DNA of 64,000 bases from Sepioteuthis lessoniana (taxonomy: Eukaryota; Mollusca; Cephalopoda; Myopsida; Loliginidae), in contig OY757904.1 of assembly GCA_963585895.1 (NCBI GenBank), positions 9,857,599-9,921,598 of the forward strand, given 5' to 3'. The position numbers and the translations under genes are program-made. Shown piece by piece: positions 33,309 through 45,574 of the stretch (position 1 is its first letter; the number at the start of each line of letters is the position of its first letter). The notes below the pieces were generated by a model. It was not told the DNA's origin. It worked only from the letters and a program-made list of their open reading frames with translations, and did no database searches.

Positions 33309-35350
33309 TAAATACACACATAGCTGTCTAGATATGTAGATATAATCACTTTATAATATAAGTTGCTTAGCTTTGTAAACATCTTTCATTTTTTTTGATA
33401 ATATAGAAATTAAAACTTTTTTCGATACGTAGTAATTGCACTTAAGATGTTTAAAAAAAGAAAAAAAAAAAAAGCAAAAGCTAAAAATAATAAATAAAAC
33501 ATAAAATTTCTTTTATTTGAACAAAAGTCAGAAAGTTATTTGGCCATGACGTTAGAACAGGAACATATTTTCTTTGAGGTTCTTTCTAATTTTTCGTTTT
33601 GACATTTTTATCATCTTCATAGCTTTTTTTTTTACTTTTTCGATTGCATATTCATTTTCGAATAGGCGTTACCGTGTAATATTGCTGTCAAAACAATTAG
33701 GTAAAAGCCCAAAGCAGATTTCAAGCGGGTTAGGTGAATAATGATTGACAATTGAAATAAACCATGTGGTATTTATGCTGTTCCCTTGGTACCGAAAACC
33801 CATGTTCTTATCTCTATCACTCCTATTGAAAGATTGTCCCAAACGATTTAGACAGGTGTTAAGTTCATTATTCCTTGAAAACACTCATCTCCTCAGTCAC
33901 CGAAGCAAAATTTTTAACTCCTGTATACAGATTAGCTTTCACGATCCAAAACAAGATAAAAAAAAAAGACCAAACATTTCAAAAGGTCTTTACATTAAAA
34001 CTCGACACGAATAAAAGGGGTTTTCGATGAATGGTTATCTTAGCAGCTGAAAAACATGCTCTCTACATACGCTGTATTTTACTAAGCGTAGCTTGGTTTA
34101 ACAGAAACTGAAATATAGAGCACCAAGTAGGAATTACATTCAGTATAATTGATCTTCAAGATTTGCTGGCAAAATAATTAGCCACATGAGAAGATCTAAC
34201 AAATCTCTACGTTGTCTTAAATGATAAATTCAAATGTATGGCAAAATGATTGATTGATTTTAACAGCATGTCAGCAATGCCTTGAGTTTAAGGATTTATA
34301 TGATTAAAAATATTGTTTAAAAATTATTTTTTCAGAAAAAAAGAGATATTGTTTCATAATGATTTATTTAAATTATCTTTACCTTCTTTCTTGTCAATAA
34401 ATTTTAGAAGCTTCGTCAACCGGTGTATTTCGAGTGTATGCCAAATTTTAAAACGGTCATACTGATTTGTTTACCTTATTCATATATTTCCTCACACTTG
34501 AACGATTTTAATTAAAAAGCTCTTAAATGATGGTGATAACTAATAATAGTTTTTTGTCTTTAAAGACAGAACAAAAGGCTTTTGAAACCATACTTATTCG
34601 ATGTGATAAGACCATTTTATAGGTTGCGTTTTTTTATTAGTTTTATCTATTATGCCAACTATATTTGTTTAAAAGGTAGAACTATTTTCAGTACGTATTG
34701 TTGTTTATGTAAGGAATGGTTGTTGTTAATATTCTCCTCAACCATCAGACGAACCCACTAAAGCTGTTTGGATGAGCTACATTCTTTGGTTCCATCTGTT
34801 CGAGTTTCAGAGAAGAACTTGTTTTTAAAAGATCAGTACCCACTTTAGCTAAATTTTCCCTGCACCACATTCATACTTTATTCGATTAAATTGTTTCCTA
34901 GAACATGGACACTGTAGTTAGAACTCCTACATAAAAATTTCCTCCATGCAGTCATCTTACGCTTTTTAAGTCCAGTGGTAATAAATGTTTTTACCAAACT
35001 CATCATTGTAACGTTACAGCTATTGAGGGTGGATGTTGGAAAACGCAGAGGCACCGAGTAAACATCTATTTTTTCTTCCTTGCTACCTGTTGTCAATTTT
35101 CGAATTCAGGATATAAAAATCCCAACTCCTCCCCTAGGGACAGGAATTATTTGGCTTTGATACCAGAAACCTATTTTCCTACTTCTTGCACGAGACTGGC
35201 TTTTATATCCATCGCTGGGCATGTAGAATCCTCTAGAATCTTCCAGATAATTCCACAAAATTGGAGAAACAGGAAGTGCATAACCATCCCTGCTTGTTTC
35301 TTTCTCTTTTACTGCATGTAGCCTCATGCCTATATATATCAATTACTGGG
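33309..35350. other. No gene seen; possible SINE-D trace
   Basis: About 2 kb without a recognisable gene. At 34030-34150 the segment GAGCACCAAGTAGGAATTAC is reminiscent of the SINE-D B-box region at 4015-4035. The match is weak. Opposed open frames of 71-89 codons at 33669-34014 are not assignable. Confidence 0.45.
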
Positions 35351-36115
35351 ATGGTTGATTGTATCAATTATTTCATTATCTAGTTTGGTCGGGCCTCGAG
35401 TTTTTCAGTCAGCGGTTAGCTAAAAATCGTTGAGCAGAAATGTAAATCAAACTGGAAAGTTTAAGTTTACCCACGACCAGGATAGGGGACCTGTCATTTC
35501 TACTCAGGAAGATCAAATTTAAAAAAAAAATGATTCATATATTGTTAAGTTTGATTAAAGAAAAGAAAAACACGGCAAAAAATCGGGGACACGTATGATG
35601 AGCCAAAATGACTTGGCCATGATACATTTTCTCTGCTCTGTCGAGTGGGGTCGAACTGGGTGAATGGAAATATGCAGTGAGTCAGAAAGTCACACTAGAA
35701 ACTCACTGAGACGGCCGTCCTGAACTGTTAAGACATAAATAAACGTGTGGGAAAGTCCCTGTTACATAGTGGCTAACATGCTGAATTGCAACATCGTGGT
35801 GAGCGGGTTTGAACTTCAATCACACTATTATATTCCCTTTCAGATTAATACCCTTGGAAAAGGTATGAAATCCTTTATCCATCCAGTTACGTGTTAAATA
35901 GTACCACTAATATTCTGCTACAAGGATGACTTTGGCATTAAATAACCCACAATGAGTGAAATGCTATTAGACAAAGAAACCAAACCGTAAATAAACGTAG
36001 GAACTGCAAATGCGTGTTTGTCATTTTTTTTCATCGCCGGAATCAAGTGAAAACCTCTTTGTCTCGACAATATTATTAATTTGCCAACGTTCGCGAGTGA
36101 CGCCGAAAACATCAC
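35351..36115 (+). mobile_element. Repeat F, LTR-like, carrying a SINE-A
   Basis: It contains the shared repeat F block (TTTGGTCGGGCCTCGAGTTT), then CGAGTGGGGTCGAACTGGG and GACGGCCGTCCTGAACTG, a layout with a late AATAAA typical of LTR R regions (35738-35743). Without the nested SINE it is about 510 bp. I could not define TG/CA ends with a target duplication, so the LTR reading is tentative. Confidence 0.5.
35736..35998 (+). mobile_element. SINE-A nested in repeat F, 11-bp target duplication
   Basis: The SINE is 35747-35987. The head TCCCTGTTACATAGTGGC is degraded. Body GGAAAAGGTATGAAATCC, tail family-typical. TAAATAAACGT occurs on both sides (35736-35746, 35988-35998). Confidence 0.88.
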
Positions 36116-38759
36116 TTATTCTTATCTTATACTGAAACCAATTCAATTCAATTCAATATGAATGCGCTTTTTATAAAATATACAACCCGAAGAGAAAGAC
36201 TAAGTTAAATCACGTAATTAAAAATAATAAAAGATAAAAGAAAAAAGAAAATGACAGATATAGAATATACACTGACAATCCCTGCAAAAAAAAAACCCAA
36301 AACAAACAAAAAATAAAATGAGGACTGACATTTCACACTGAGGTAACGGTGTTACTTTTCCTAATATACGTACTTTAGCTTTTGTTTTTTAAATTGCATG
36401 TATTTCCATGAGTTTTAGCCCAGATGTTTCGTTATGTTTTACTGGGGGATTTTTTTCGGTAAAGAAAGAAACCATTGACTCTATTCCACCGAAATAATTG
36501 TAGCTTCTTAAAGAGACCAATTTTCTGGCATCTCAGAGATGAAGAGAGAGAAGTGATTGTACCTAAAGTTGACAATGCATTGTACCTTGTGAAAAACACT
36601 GAGAGTAGATGTCTTGGGATTTTCGCGTCAGATAAAAGTAATCTTGAAACACGTGAGAAGGCGAAATGCATTGGGAATCTTTTGTAGTTTTTGACAGGGC
36701 CATTAAGTATATAGTAAATTTTGTGAACGCTTAGTGAGAGGAAGTGAAGGAAGATGAAATTCTGAGGGAAGAGTCACTAAGCAGAAAAAAACATCAACAG
36801 GGGAACAAGTGAAAGTAAACCCTACTGAAAACTTTTATTGTGTTTCACGCCCGAATTTATTTTTCCCAGAGTCTGCATATTTTTTGAAATTATGTACTAT
36901 TTTACTGGTATCCTAGAATAAAAAGTTGTTAAGACTTTTGACATCATAAAGAAGAGGGAAGTAAAGAATAACAGTAAAGATAATTGAAGTAGTTATAATG
37001 AAGACGATGGTGGTGATGGAGATAGTGATAATGAAATCAAAGTTCATATTTCGATATGAATTTAAAAGTAGAAAAGAAAGGACTTTGTAAGCCTTTCTCA
37101 TTTATACGTTCAGTTCTAAGTGGAAATGGGGGAAACCATTTGATAGGCAGGTGAAGTTAGATGTTATTTTTGTATTCAAACAAGCGATAAGAAAGTTTGC
37201 GTTTGGAGTTTTTGCAGTTAGATTTTTTTCATATACAACAACGCGAATATGGGTCTTGGAGTTTAAAGTTTAAGACTCCCCTTTAAGGTTCTTTGATTAA
37301 TTTCTTACTTGGTTCCGAGTTTCTTCTTCCACCATAAAGAAGACGCTTTAAAAATTTAAGATGATGGCATTTTTGAATTTTTAAGACATTGACAAACATG
37401 AATTGCAGACGATTTTTTTTATCTACTCTTTTGTGACTGGAATAAATCGACGACTTCTTTGTCTTGCAAAATTTTTGAGACCAAATTTATCAAGAGATTC
37501 GCTGAGTTATAAATGTCGTACCTTATCTTATTTTAGCTTTCTGCTCTGTTGCCCTTTTTATTATACATTCTTTACATTCCCATATTATATAATTTTGTAA
37601 CCAGTTGCCAACTGTCCTTGCTTAAGGAAACTCAGTTTATAAAAGCATAATAATCAGACGCCAGTAAATTGTAGCCCTTGACCCTAAGCTACAAGAAACT
37701 ATTTTACAGCTATCTGTCTGGAAACCAGAAACACAAGATTACATTTCATGAAAATATTGACTAGCATTTCGTCAATGAAGTCATTTCAAATGAATCGGTC
37801 AGGAAGTAATAGTAGACATAGTTCATGAATATGAAATACGAAAATCACTTCTTTTGTTACTTTTCCTTTAATGTCTTCATTAGGTATGCAACAAAAAGAT
37901 ATGAAAAGCGATTAGCCTTGAGCTACTGACTGGACTCCAATCTCAAGACGAACAATGAAAATGTGAATGATACATTCAGAAAAACTGAAGTGTATTGTTT
38001 GTAATTCACGTCCTCGGGAAAAAAGACCGATTTAACGAAGATACCAAAATGTTTGAGTATGAGGTTGTAAATACATCTCAAACCATATAAAAGATTATAC
38101 ATAATTAAAAAAACAAAACTTCTTTGGTTATATCTTGATTAGTAAAGAAAAATGTATAGTTCCTTTTGTTATAAACAGAAATTTGTATCTTGGAGTTGGG
38201 CTTTTAATTAATAAATAAAAAGTGCCTTCAAAAACATCGAGGGTCATGTTGATCAATGGAGATTCTTTTGATAATGACTTGAGGTTTTTCTATATAAATT
38301 ATAAGTTGATTGTTGTGAATATTATATAATGTTTGTGAATAAGATTTCAGCATGCTCCACAAAGACCGCGAAAACGACTAGTTGTTGAGGATGAAGTAGG
38401 AGTGAATATTTTTCATGCATCACTATATACTGATCACTACAAATACACATAGATACAATACAATATATTAAATCAACACTACAATGAATTCAATACTATA
38501 TTTTTTTCCAATAAGTACCCATGAAAATAAATATGCATGTATATAAATATATATTTCGGGCATTCAAGAGCGTGAAACTCATTGTCAAGAGTTAGTTTTA
38601 TCTCCGGCTATAATTTAATATTGTGACATTTGCTCGAGATTTTTATTTATTTAACGACACACAAGTATTTAACACTATCATTATTAGCTCATTTTACTGC
38701 CGTTTAAAATTTATTTTTACAAAGATGAGTGTATTAACTTTAATTATGCAATTATATAT

Positions 38760-38760
<1 letters not shown>
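36116..38760. other. Long stretch without a gene
   Basis: 2.6 kb. A pair of opposed open frames near 36432-36687 (70 and 79 codons) has less AT-biased composition than the surroundings, but I recognise no family. I see no repeat structure beyond simple A/T tracts and a short (AATTC)n at 36140. Confidence 0.5.
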
Positions 38761-38762
<2 letters not shown>

Positions 38763-38822
<60 letters not shown>

Positions 38823-38845
38823 CAGAGAGGGAGAGAGGGAGAGAT
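38763..38845. repeat. (GA)n / (CAGAGA)n microsatellite
   Basis: A GA run of about 40 bases passes into CAGAGA and GAGAGG units. It produces an Arg-Glu/Arg-Asp repeat translation that is not a gene. Confidence 0.95.
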
Positions 38846-39118
38846 TTAAACCAGTTGGTACAATATAATCTTGTATAGGTAATTTTGGCAGTTACTTCAG
38901 TATTTTCGCCTTGTAGTTTAGAAAATATAGGTGTAATACGTATTGAAAAGCGATGGTTAGCAAAATCCTCTTGAAAATATTTTTTGAACGATTTTGAATT
39001 GTAAAAAAGAAAGCTGTAATACTAATGAGGAAATTGATCTCGCAAACAATTCACAGTAGAAAAAAATTATTTATCAAATGGTACCTGATATTCATATTCC
39101 AAACAATAGTTATTTTAG

Positions 39119-39158
<40 letters not shown>

Positions 39159-39500
39159 TTGATCAAATAGGGATAATCGAGAAGTAGAGATAAATACCAG
39201 AATAATAACAAATCGCTTTTGCGAAGATAGATTTTTCCTAGAACAAATATTGGCTATTGATTATAGATATTTATCGGTACCACGTCATAAATAACAGAGG
39301 GCTATCTATGAGGATATATCGAACGTAAATGTACCAAAATCGATATGCATAATCGATATTGTAAGAGTTTTTTTTTATTACAACGGCTGAGTGACAAGGT
39401 CTTTGTCTAAAGAGATAGAGTTCTCTCTCTCCTTGTACATAAAAAAAGTCTTTCAATTTATAGACTAGTCATAAAACTGCATAGCCTTCTTCTTAGTAAT
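38846..39500. other. No gene seen
   Basis: AT-rich, with (TA)n(GA)n at about 39119-39158. Confidence 0.45.
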
Positions 39501-39502
39501 AT

Positions 39503-39768
39503 AAAAGTTCAGTAGGGGGGTGTCTTCGTGGTGTAATGGTTAAAGCGATTGACTGCGGAATCGTAGTAAGCGAGTTCGTACTCCAGTCGCGCTATTACGT
39601 TCACTGTGGGGCAAATACCCTTGGAAAAGGTATGAACCCCCTTATTCCCCCAGCTATGTGTTAAATAGTACCACTACCGTTCTTTTAGAAGGATGGCTTT
39701 GGCGTTAAATAATCAACAAAGGTTGATATGCCATTAAACAAAGAAACCAAACCAAAAGTTCAGTAGGG
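39503..39768 (+). mobile_element. SINE-A, full length, 15-bp target duplication
   Basis: The element is 39518-39753. A box in GTCTTCGTGGTGTAATGG, B box in GAGTTCGTACTCCAGTCG, body GGAAAAGGTATGAACCCCC, tail TTGATATGCCATTAAAC. AAAAGTTCAGTAGGG flanks both sides (39503-39517, 39754-39768) without mismatch. This is one of the youngest SINE copies here. Confidence 0.93.
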
Positions 39769-40061
39769 CGTCATCGATTAAAATATTTAGAGAAAATGGT
39801 GATTATGCGGGATTGATTTTTTAAACTTGTTACTTGAATATTTAAATCAATTTATTTCTATATTATATTGACTTATATAAACATATCTCCATACATATAC
39901 AGCTACATTCAATTATATATATATATATATATACACATGAATATATGTGTATGTATGTGCGTATGTATTTATAGACAGTTGGTTAGAAAGTTAGAAATTA
40001 GAAACCTGTGGTGTATTTGGTCAATTAACTATATGCCTACTCAAAAGTTTCAGTATTCCTG
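39769..40061. other. No gene seen
   Basis: AT-rich flank with a short (TA)n at 39915-39933. Confidence 0.45.
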
Positions 40062-40679
40062 TTCGTGTTATATAATTAAAGAATTATTTTTTTATATTAA
40101 TCATTTTTCGTTGATTATATTTTATCATTTAGTTTGGTTGGGCTTTGAACTATACTGGTCAAGAGTTCAGCTACATAGTCATTGGGAGCAGTTTTACGCT
40201 CGCGCGTAAAGGATATGATAATCACCATTGTCATAATAAACCCCCAGACAGGAAATGGGGCTGGCGTGTGGATGACGTCATGCCCGGAAGAGATAGGCTG
40301 AGAATTTGCGGATTTTGAAAAGAGAGTTGAGATTGGACCGTGGAAGCAGAAAGTTGAGTTTCTGCCATTGAAGCATAGAGTTGGATTTGGGCCGTTGAAG
40401 ATGTCCTTGTTTTTTCTTCGGATCTCTATCAACAGAGATCTTAAACATCACAAGATGCGCCGTGAATTGAAATGGGGTCAGATAGTTAGCATAAACGTTT
40501 AAGAATTGTGTCTCTCTCATAGTGTCGCCATGGACCGAAATCAGAAATTAATAAACCTGTTCGGATCTGAAACAACAGAGTTCGCCTGTTTTCGCCTGTA
40601 TTTGTATTTGCCTGTATTTGCATTTATATATGTATTGTGTTATGGTTGCAATAGACGTCACCAAACTATACAACATTCG
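40062..40679 (+). mobile_element. Solo LTR, family 1, copy 2, TTCG target duplication
   Basis: The LTR is 40066-40675 (610 bp), beginning TGTTATATAATTA and ending CTATACAACA, flanked by TTCG on both sides. It contains a CRE-type palindrome TGACGTCA (40273-40280), CCCAGACAGGAAATGGGG, GAATTGTGTCTCTCTC and TTAATAAACC (AATAAA near 40549). The opposed open frames inside have no domain. Confidence 0.88.
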
Positions 40680-41757
40680 TATCACCAGTGAGCCAAGGGC
40701 TTTTCAATAAAAATCAAGACTGAAACTGGAATTACTGAAATAGAATCTTACAATGAATGAATATTCAATTTTTCAAAATATTTCTAATAAGCTTTTAACA
40801 CTTTTCCCGAGATTTTTTTCATTCAACGAAATAACTGAAATCCCTCCTTTCATATTATTTGGAATACCTTAATTCTTCATAATATTTCTTGAAAATTAGA
40901 ACTGACAGTTGAAGACATCTAGACAACATCCTAGACATCTAGAAGTTATTACATTCTTCTATAAGTTGCTTAGGTGTGTACATATTTTCATGTAGATATT
41001 GAACGTTACAATGAAGAAAATATGTTTGGTCAATTTCGATACTTTTTATCACAACTTATGTACACATGTGAGTGTGCTTGTTTTTTTTTTTTTGTTTTTT
41101 TGTTTGTGTACGAGGATAAATGGTTGTAAATACTAGGAGAGAAGAACTCATTGTATTTTGTCAGACTACATCAAGAGCTTGGACTTGACAACTTTGTTTT
41201 TGTTGGGAGATTATCTTCCCATTGATGGTGAAAGGCGAATTTTCTAGCCAATTCTAACATCCATAGAAATTAGAAAGCAAAAATTTTATATTTTTCTACT
41301 TTCAGAATGAATTAGTGTTTGATAAAGGCTATGGAGTTATGAAGAGAAACGATTTGATTTAATTGCAATAAAGTTAATTGAGAGATTCGTTTAATGTAAA
41401 GATTTCTATTGAGTTATGAAATAATGTAATACAAATATTTTATGTTTCCAGTATGTATATAAATCGGATCAGTAATATTTGATGAAATGTGAATAGTTTA
41501 GTAGAATAAATTATTTGTTCATATTTTTCTTTTAAAGTTTGTTCATTCTGTAAGATGAATTACACCTAGAAGCAATATGGGTTTCTTCGGATTAGTGTTT
41601 GTTTGAAGATCATAGCATTTGATGTGATTTCTACTTTCCCTATGAATTAAAACTTCCACTTAAGTATATATGCAGAAACACATTAACCAATTCTACAGCA
41701 AGGGTTTCCTGTCTGAAGGATACACACAAAAAAGTTCTTCCAAAAAAACTTATGGAG

Positions 41758-41790
<33 letters not shown>

Positions 41791-42605
41791 CTAATCACAA
41801 CTTTAACTTTATATATTTCAAAATGTTAGTTTATACACAACGATATATACCGAAAGATTGTTGAATATTGCATTATTTCTAATTTCAATACTGTGACATA
41901 ATAGAACGAAGAACTGAGCCCGAAATAATTCATTAACCAGAAAAGTGAAGATTAATTCAAATGGATTTTTGAAGAATGAAAAGAAAAATACGGTATTTTC
42001 TAGTGAAAAAAAAAAATAAAAAAAACGCTGAAAAATATATTGTTATTATTAAGTAGGAAATAGAGAGAAAATGGAAGCGAATCAGTTTTAAATAAATCCA
42101 CAAAAATTGTCGAGTCTAGAATTGTTTTTGGAAATATTGCTTTGATTGTTCTCCAGTTGGCGAAACCGACATGCAGGTTTTTGGGGAGTCAGTCTGACAG
42201 TGATGATAAGCAGGTGGGTTTGGAAACTATAAAATTCTTTTTAATATGAGCCATGGGAAGTTTTATTTTACCATTATGATTAAAACTATTCTTGGCGTCT
42301 TTAGTCGTGAAACAGATTAACTGCCGACTGTGAGGAATCGGGTAAGGTGAAAATATTAAAGAAGAGAAAAAGCCTTCCCCATTTTAAGTAAATGTGAGAG
42401 GAAACCGAATTCTAAAAGGAGAAGGTAAAATGGAATAGAATTTATCAATAGGATCCAAATTAGGAAATATTTACCTGCTTTGGGTACAGATGATACTAAT
42501 CGGATACTAAAGGTGAAGGAAATCGAGAAGGTAGAATTAATTATTAGACTCCAAAATAGGAGATAAATGATATCAATAGCTTCGTAAACCACCATCCGAC
42601 AGGAG
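40680..42605. other. No gene seen
   Basis: 1.9 kb, AT-rich, with a T run at 41080 and (TA)n at 41757-41784. No domain in the 79-codon minus-strand frame at 42356-42595. Confidence 0.5.
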
Positions 42606-42609
42606 AGAG

Positions 42610-42960
42610 AAAATGCATATAAGAAAAGTTTTTGGTCATTACCAGAGGCCAGCGCTGAACGACTAAGAGACTCATGTTACTCTGAGACTTGAACTTTTAC
42701 CAGACTCACTAACGCAGAGAAACCGAGAAGAACGAAGATAGTGCGCCACTTGAATCACCTTGTGTCAGACTTTCGAGATACAACGAGACAGGGAGAAGCC
42801 AAAAGCAAGAGTGAGAAAAACTAATATAAATGATACTTGAGATTGCTTTGTAGCAGACTATAGAAAGCAAGAAGCAGAAAACGTCTAATCTTATCCGATA
42901 AATTGAGATGTCTTGTGCCTGACTTTGAATGGCGAAAAATAGACTGACTGTTGAGTCGTG
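42610..42960 (-). repeat. Diverged tandem repeat, relative of the 2-kb array
   Basis: On the minus strand the units carry the same blocks as 1975-2345. Plus-strand forms are CAGACTCACTAACGCAGAG, GAAACCGAGAAGAACGAAGA and TTGAGATGTCTTGTGCCTGA. There are about four to five units, more diverged than in the first array. Confidence 0.6.
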
Positions 42961-43530
42961 GGTTAGGTCTCCATGTCCATTGACTACTACCTATCGAGAT
43001 GGGTAAATATACGTACTATTCTGAAAGACTCTTTTTTTACTAAACAAAATATCATTGTTTGGCACAAGCCCGTGTCCTGTTCTCCGTTGGCATTCGACAT
43101 TTCTTTTGCTTTCTTAATTTTGCGGTCTCATCCGTTTACTCATTGATTTGCGACTCCTATTTGCGATCGATCTGTTGTCTGGATCCCAAATACACGTGGG
43201 GAGATAGGAAGATCGACCGTGTCATCCGATGACATACCCAGCCGAGCACAACAGTCAATAAATCGAAAGAAGAATCTCTTAGTAGATGGGTAGACGTATG
43301 TAGGTCTACAATATCATTAACCAAAGATCGTTTAGCCTTATTTAGTCAAACTAGTGCAAAAATATTACAAGATCACTAATTTTAGATAGTTTTGATCGAT
43401 TTTTAAAAATTTATACTCACTTTTAATGTTTTTTTATAACAAATTTATACATTATTTTCATAAAATTACCAACTGTTATATAAATAAACATAAAGGTAGC
43501 AAATGGTAAAAAATAGAGTGGGGTGAATAA
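42961..43530. other. No gene seen
   Basis: 43050-43260 is somewhat GC-richer (GATCGACCGTGTCATCC) and may belong to the element carrying the tandem units. No ends found. Confidence 0.4.
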
Positions 43531-43534
43531 ATAG

Positions 43535-43573
43535 ACACACACACACACACACACACAAAAACACGCTCATACA

Positions 43574-43616
<43 letters not shown>

Positions 43617-43869
43617 AGAACGTTATGCTTTAGAATAATATCGAACTCGAATTTCGTCGCTCAGTTTTTCAACTGAATCCCTCTGTCGTAAATAAAATGT
43701 TAAAAGCTTTCTCATTTTTTCGGTCAATTGAAAAAAATAAATATTTCAGAAGATGCATCTGCTGATGGTTTAATGTAAAACCCAAACGTTTAATGGGTTG
43801 GCAAATATTTTCACAATGATTAAAATCATCATCTGAATACATTGTTGTTTTGATATTTGTACACACACA

Positions 43870-43965
<96 letters not shown>

Positions 43966-43975
43966 TAAGTTCATA
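43535..43975. repeat. Two (CA)n(TA)n microsatellites
   Basis: (CA)n then (TA)n at about 43536-43613 and again at 43861-43962. About 245 bp of ordinary sequence lies between. Confidence 0.93.
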
Positions 43976-44358
43976 TATTAGGTATCATTAAGAAAATGAA
44001 ATGAATCGAAAAGCGAAAAGATACAGTCAAAAAACCGTCGGGATTTCGTAGGAATCTTTACGTGTGATTGTGATTGTGTGTGGGTGTGTGCGTATGCTTG
44101 TGTGGGTTATAGTAGCGAATTAATGTGTGTATGCGTGGGTGTAAGTGAATGTACAAACGCAGCGCGTTGTTTTAACCGGATATAAATTCGTTGGTGTATC
44201 TTGATTTTTTGCTACATGATTTTATTTCAGTATGTGTAGGTGACTATAGCTAAGGAACAAAACATCATCATTGCATGTCACGGGGAATGAATTTAAACGT
44301 ATTTAAACGGTTATATTATGGTAGACCAGAATCACAATGGATATTAGTAGTGACCGGA

Positions 44359-44618
44359 CATTGGCCTAGCGGTTAGAGTGTTCGCCAATGGCCCGGCAGA
44401 CTTGTGTTCAATCCCAGGTCGAGTCATACCAAAGACTTTAAAAAGCTACTTGATGTCTCCTTGCTAAACACTCAGCATTATAAGGTACGGATCAAGGGTA
44501 AAGTGGAGCAATCTAGGGGAAGGAGTAGTGCCCTCCCCTACACCTTGGTGTAGTAGCTATCGAAAAGGTAGCCTTCGGGTCACCCTCGACTATGGTCGCC
44601 AACTTTACTTACTTACAA
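44359..44618 (+). mobile_element. SINE-C, full length
   Basis: Head TTGGCCTAGCGGTTAGAGTG (intact A box), B box TGTTCAATCCCAGGTCGAGT, full body and end GTCGCCAACTTTACTTACTT. This is the best-preserved SINE-C in the window. Confidence 0.9.
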
Positions 44619-45503
44619 TATAATATTGTACACTGTGGGCATGATATTTAGGGAAGAGAATTGGGTTAGGATATAACAATAAATTGAGGAAATATTGCGT
44701 AAATATTATACTCTAGTTATCTTGGATATTACGTGCGTAATGAAAATAATGAAGGGGTTACAATAATAGTTAGTATTTCTATGTGCGATGATGATTATAA
44801 CTGAAGAGCAAAGTGTTGTCATTATAAATTTAAGGAAATTGGTTAAGGAAATACATGGCGAATTTGGGAGGTATGAGTAATAGTTGGGAGGTTGAGATGG
44901 TTATTTTTAATGGTTATATGTTTAGTGTTAATGGTGTGATTTATACGCTATTGTAGAAAAGGATATAGTGTACGTGGTAGATAAAATGAATGTAGAATGT
45001 TGGGGCCTATTCTTAATGCTCATAAAAATGTAAAATTAACAGATAGTGGAGGCGTGTGGGAAGAGTATTGGGGTTAATGGAGAAAGATAGTACATATATT
45101 GTGTGGCGGGTGTGATGGTTAATGAGGGGAAATGGTACTTACGGTATTTCAGGTTTTTTTTTTATATATATTTGAGGTGCTAGATGGGTTATGTGTATGA
45201 ATCGAAGTGTGAGAGAATGTGTTTGTTCTCGTGCCTACATTTTGAAATGATTTCAGATTTTTTATTTATTAGAGTGTTTTGTAATGGGTAGGTTGTGATG
45301 GCTATTTTTTCGTGGAGGCAAAGTAGGCATTTTTTTGATGTTTTGTTGTAGGTAGGTGCTTGTTTTAGTATCTCCCAGGTAATAGTAGGAGAGATGTTTG
45401 TGTCTTTTAGATGCTATATGTACGAAGATAAGGAGTACTATCCATATCATATTGCACTTGGTTCAATGCAAACCCACAAAGTGATTTAGTGATAACAACA
45501 CTG

Positions 45504-45505
<2 letters not shown>
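44619..45505. other. G-over-C skewed tract, no gene
   Basis: Plus-strand C is very scarce against G over several hundred bases. For example, the 60 bases from 44881 contain no C. No domain or repeat unit was found. Confidence 0.6.

Positions 45506-45510
<5 letters not shown>

Positions 45511-45572
<62 letters not shown>
45511..45572. repeat. (TA)n microsatellite
   Basis: A pure AT run of about 60 bases at the 3' end of the antisense LINE. Confidence 0.95.

Positions 45573-45574
<2 letters not shown>

Noticed and set aside
36432..36687. Opposed 70- and 79-codon frames as a gene fragment
   Set aside because: Less AT-biased than the surroundings, but no motif or family could be named on either strand.
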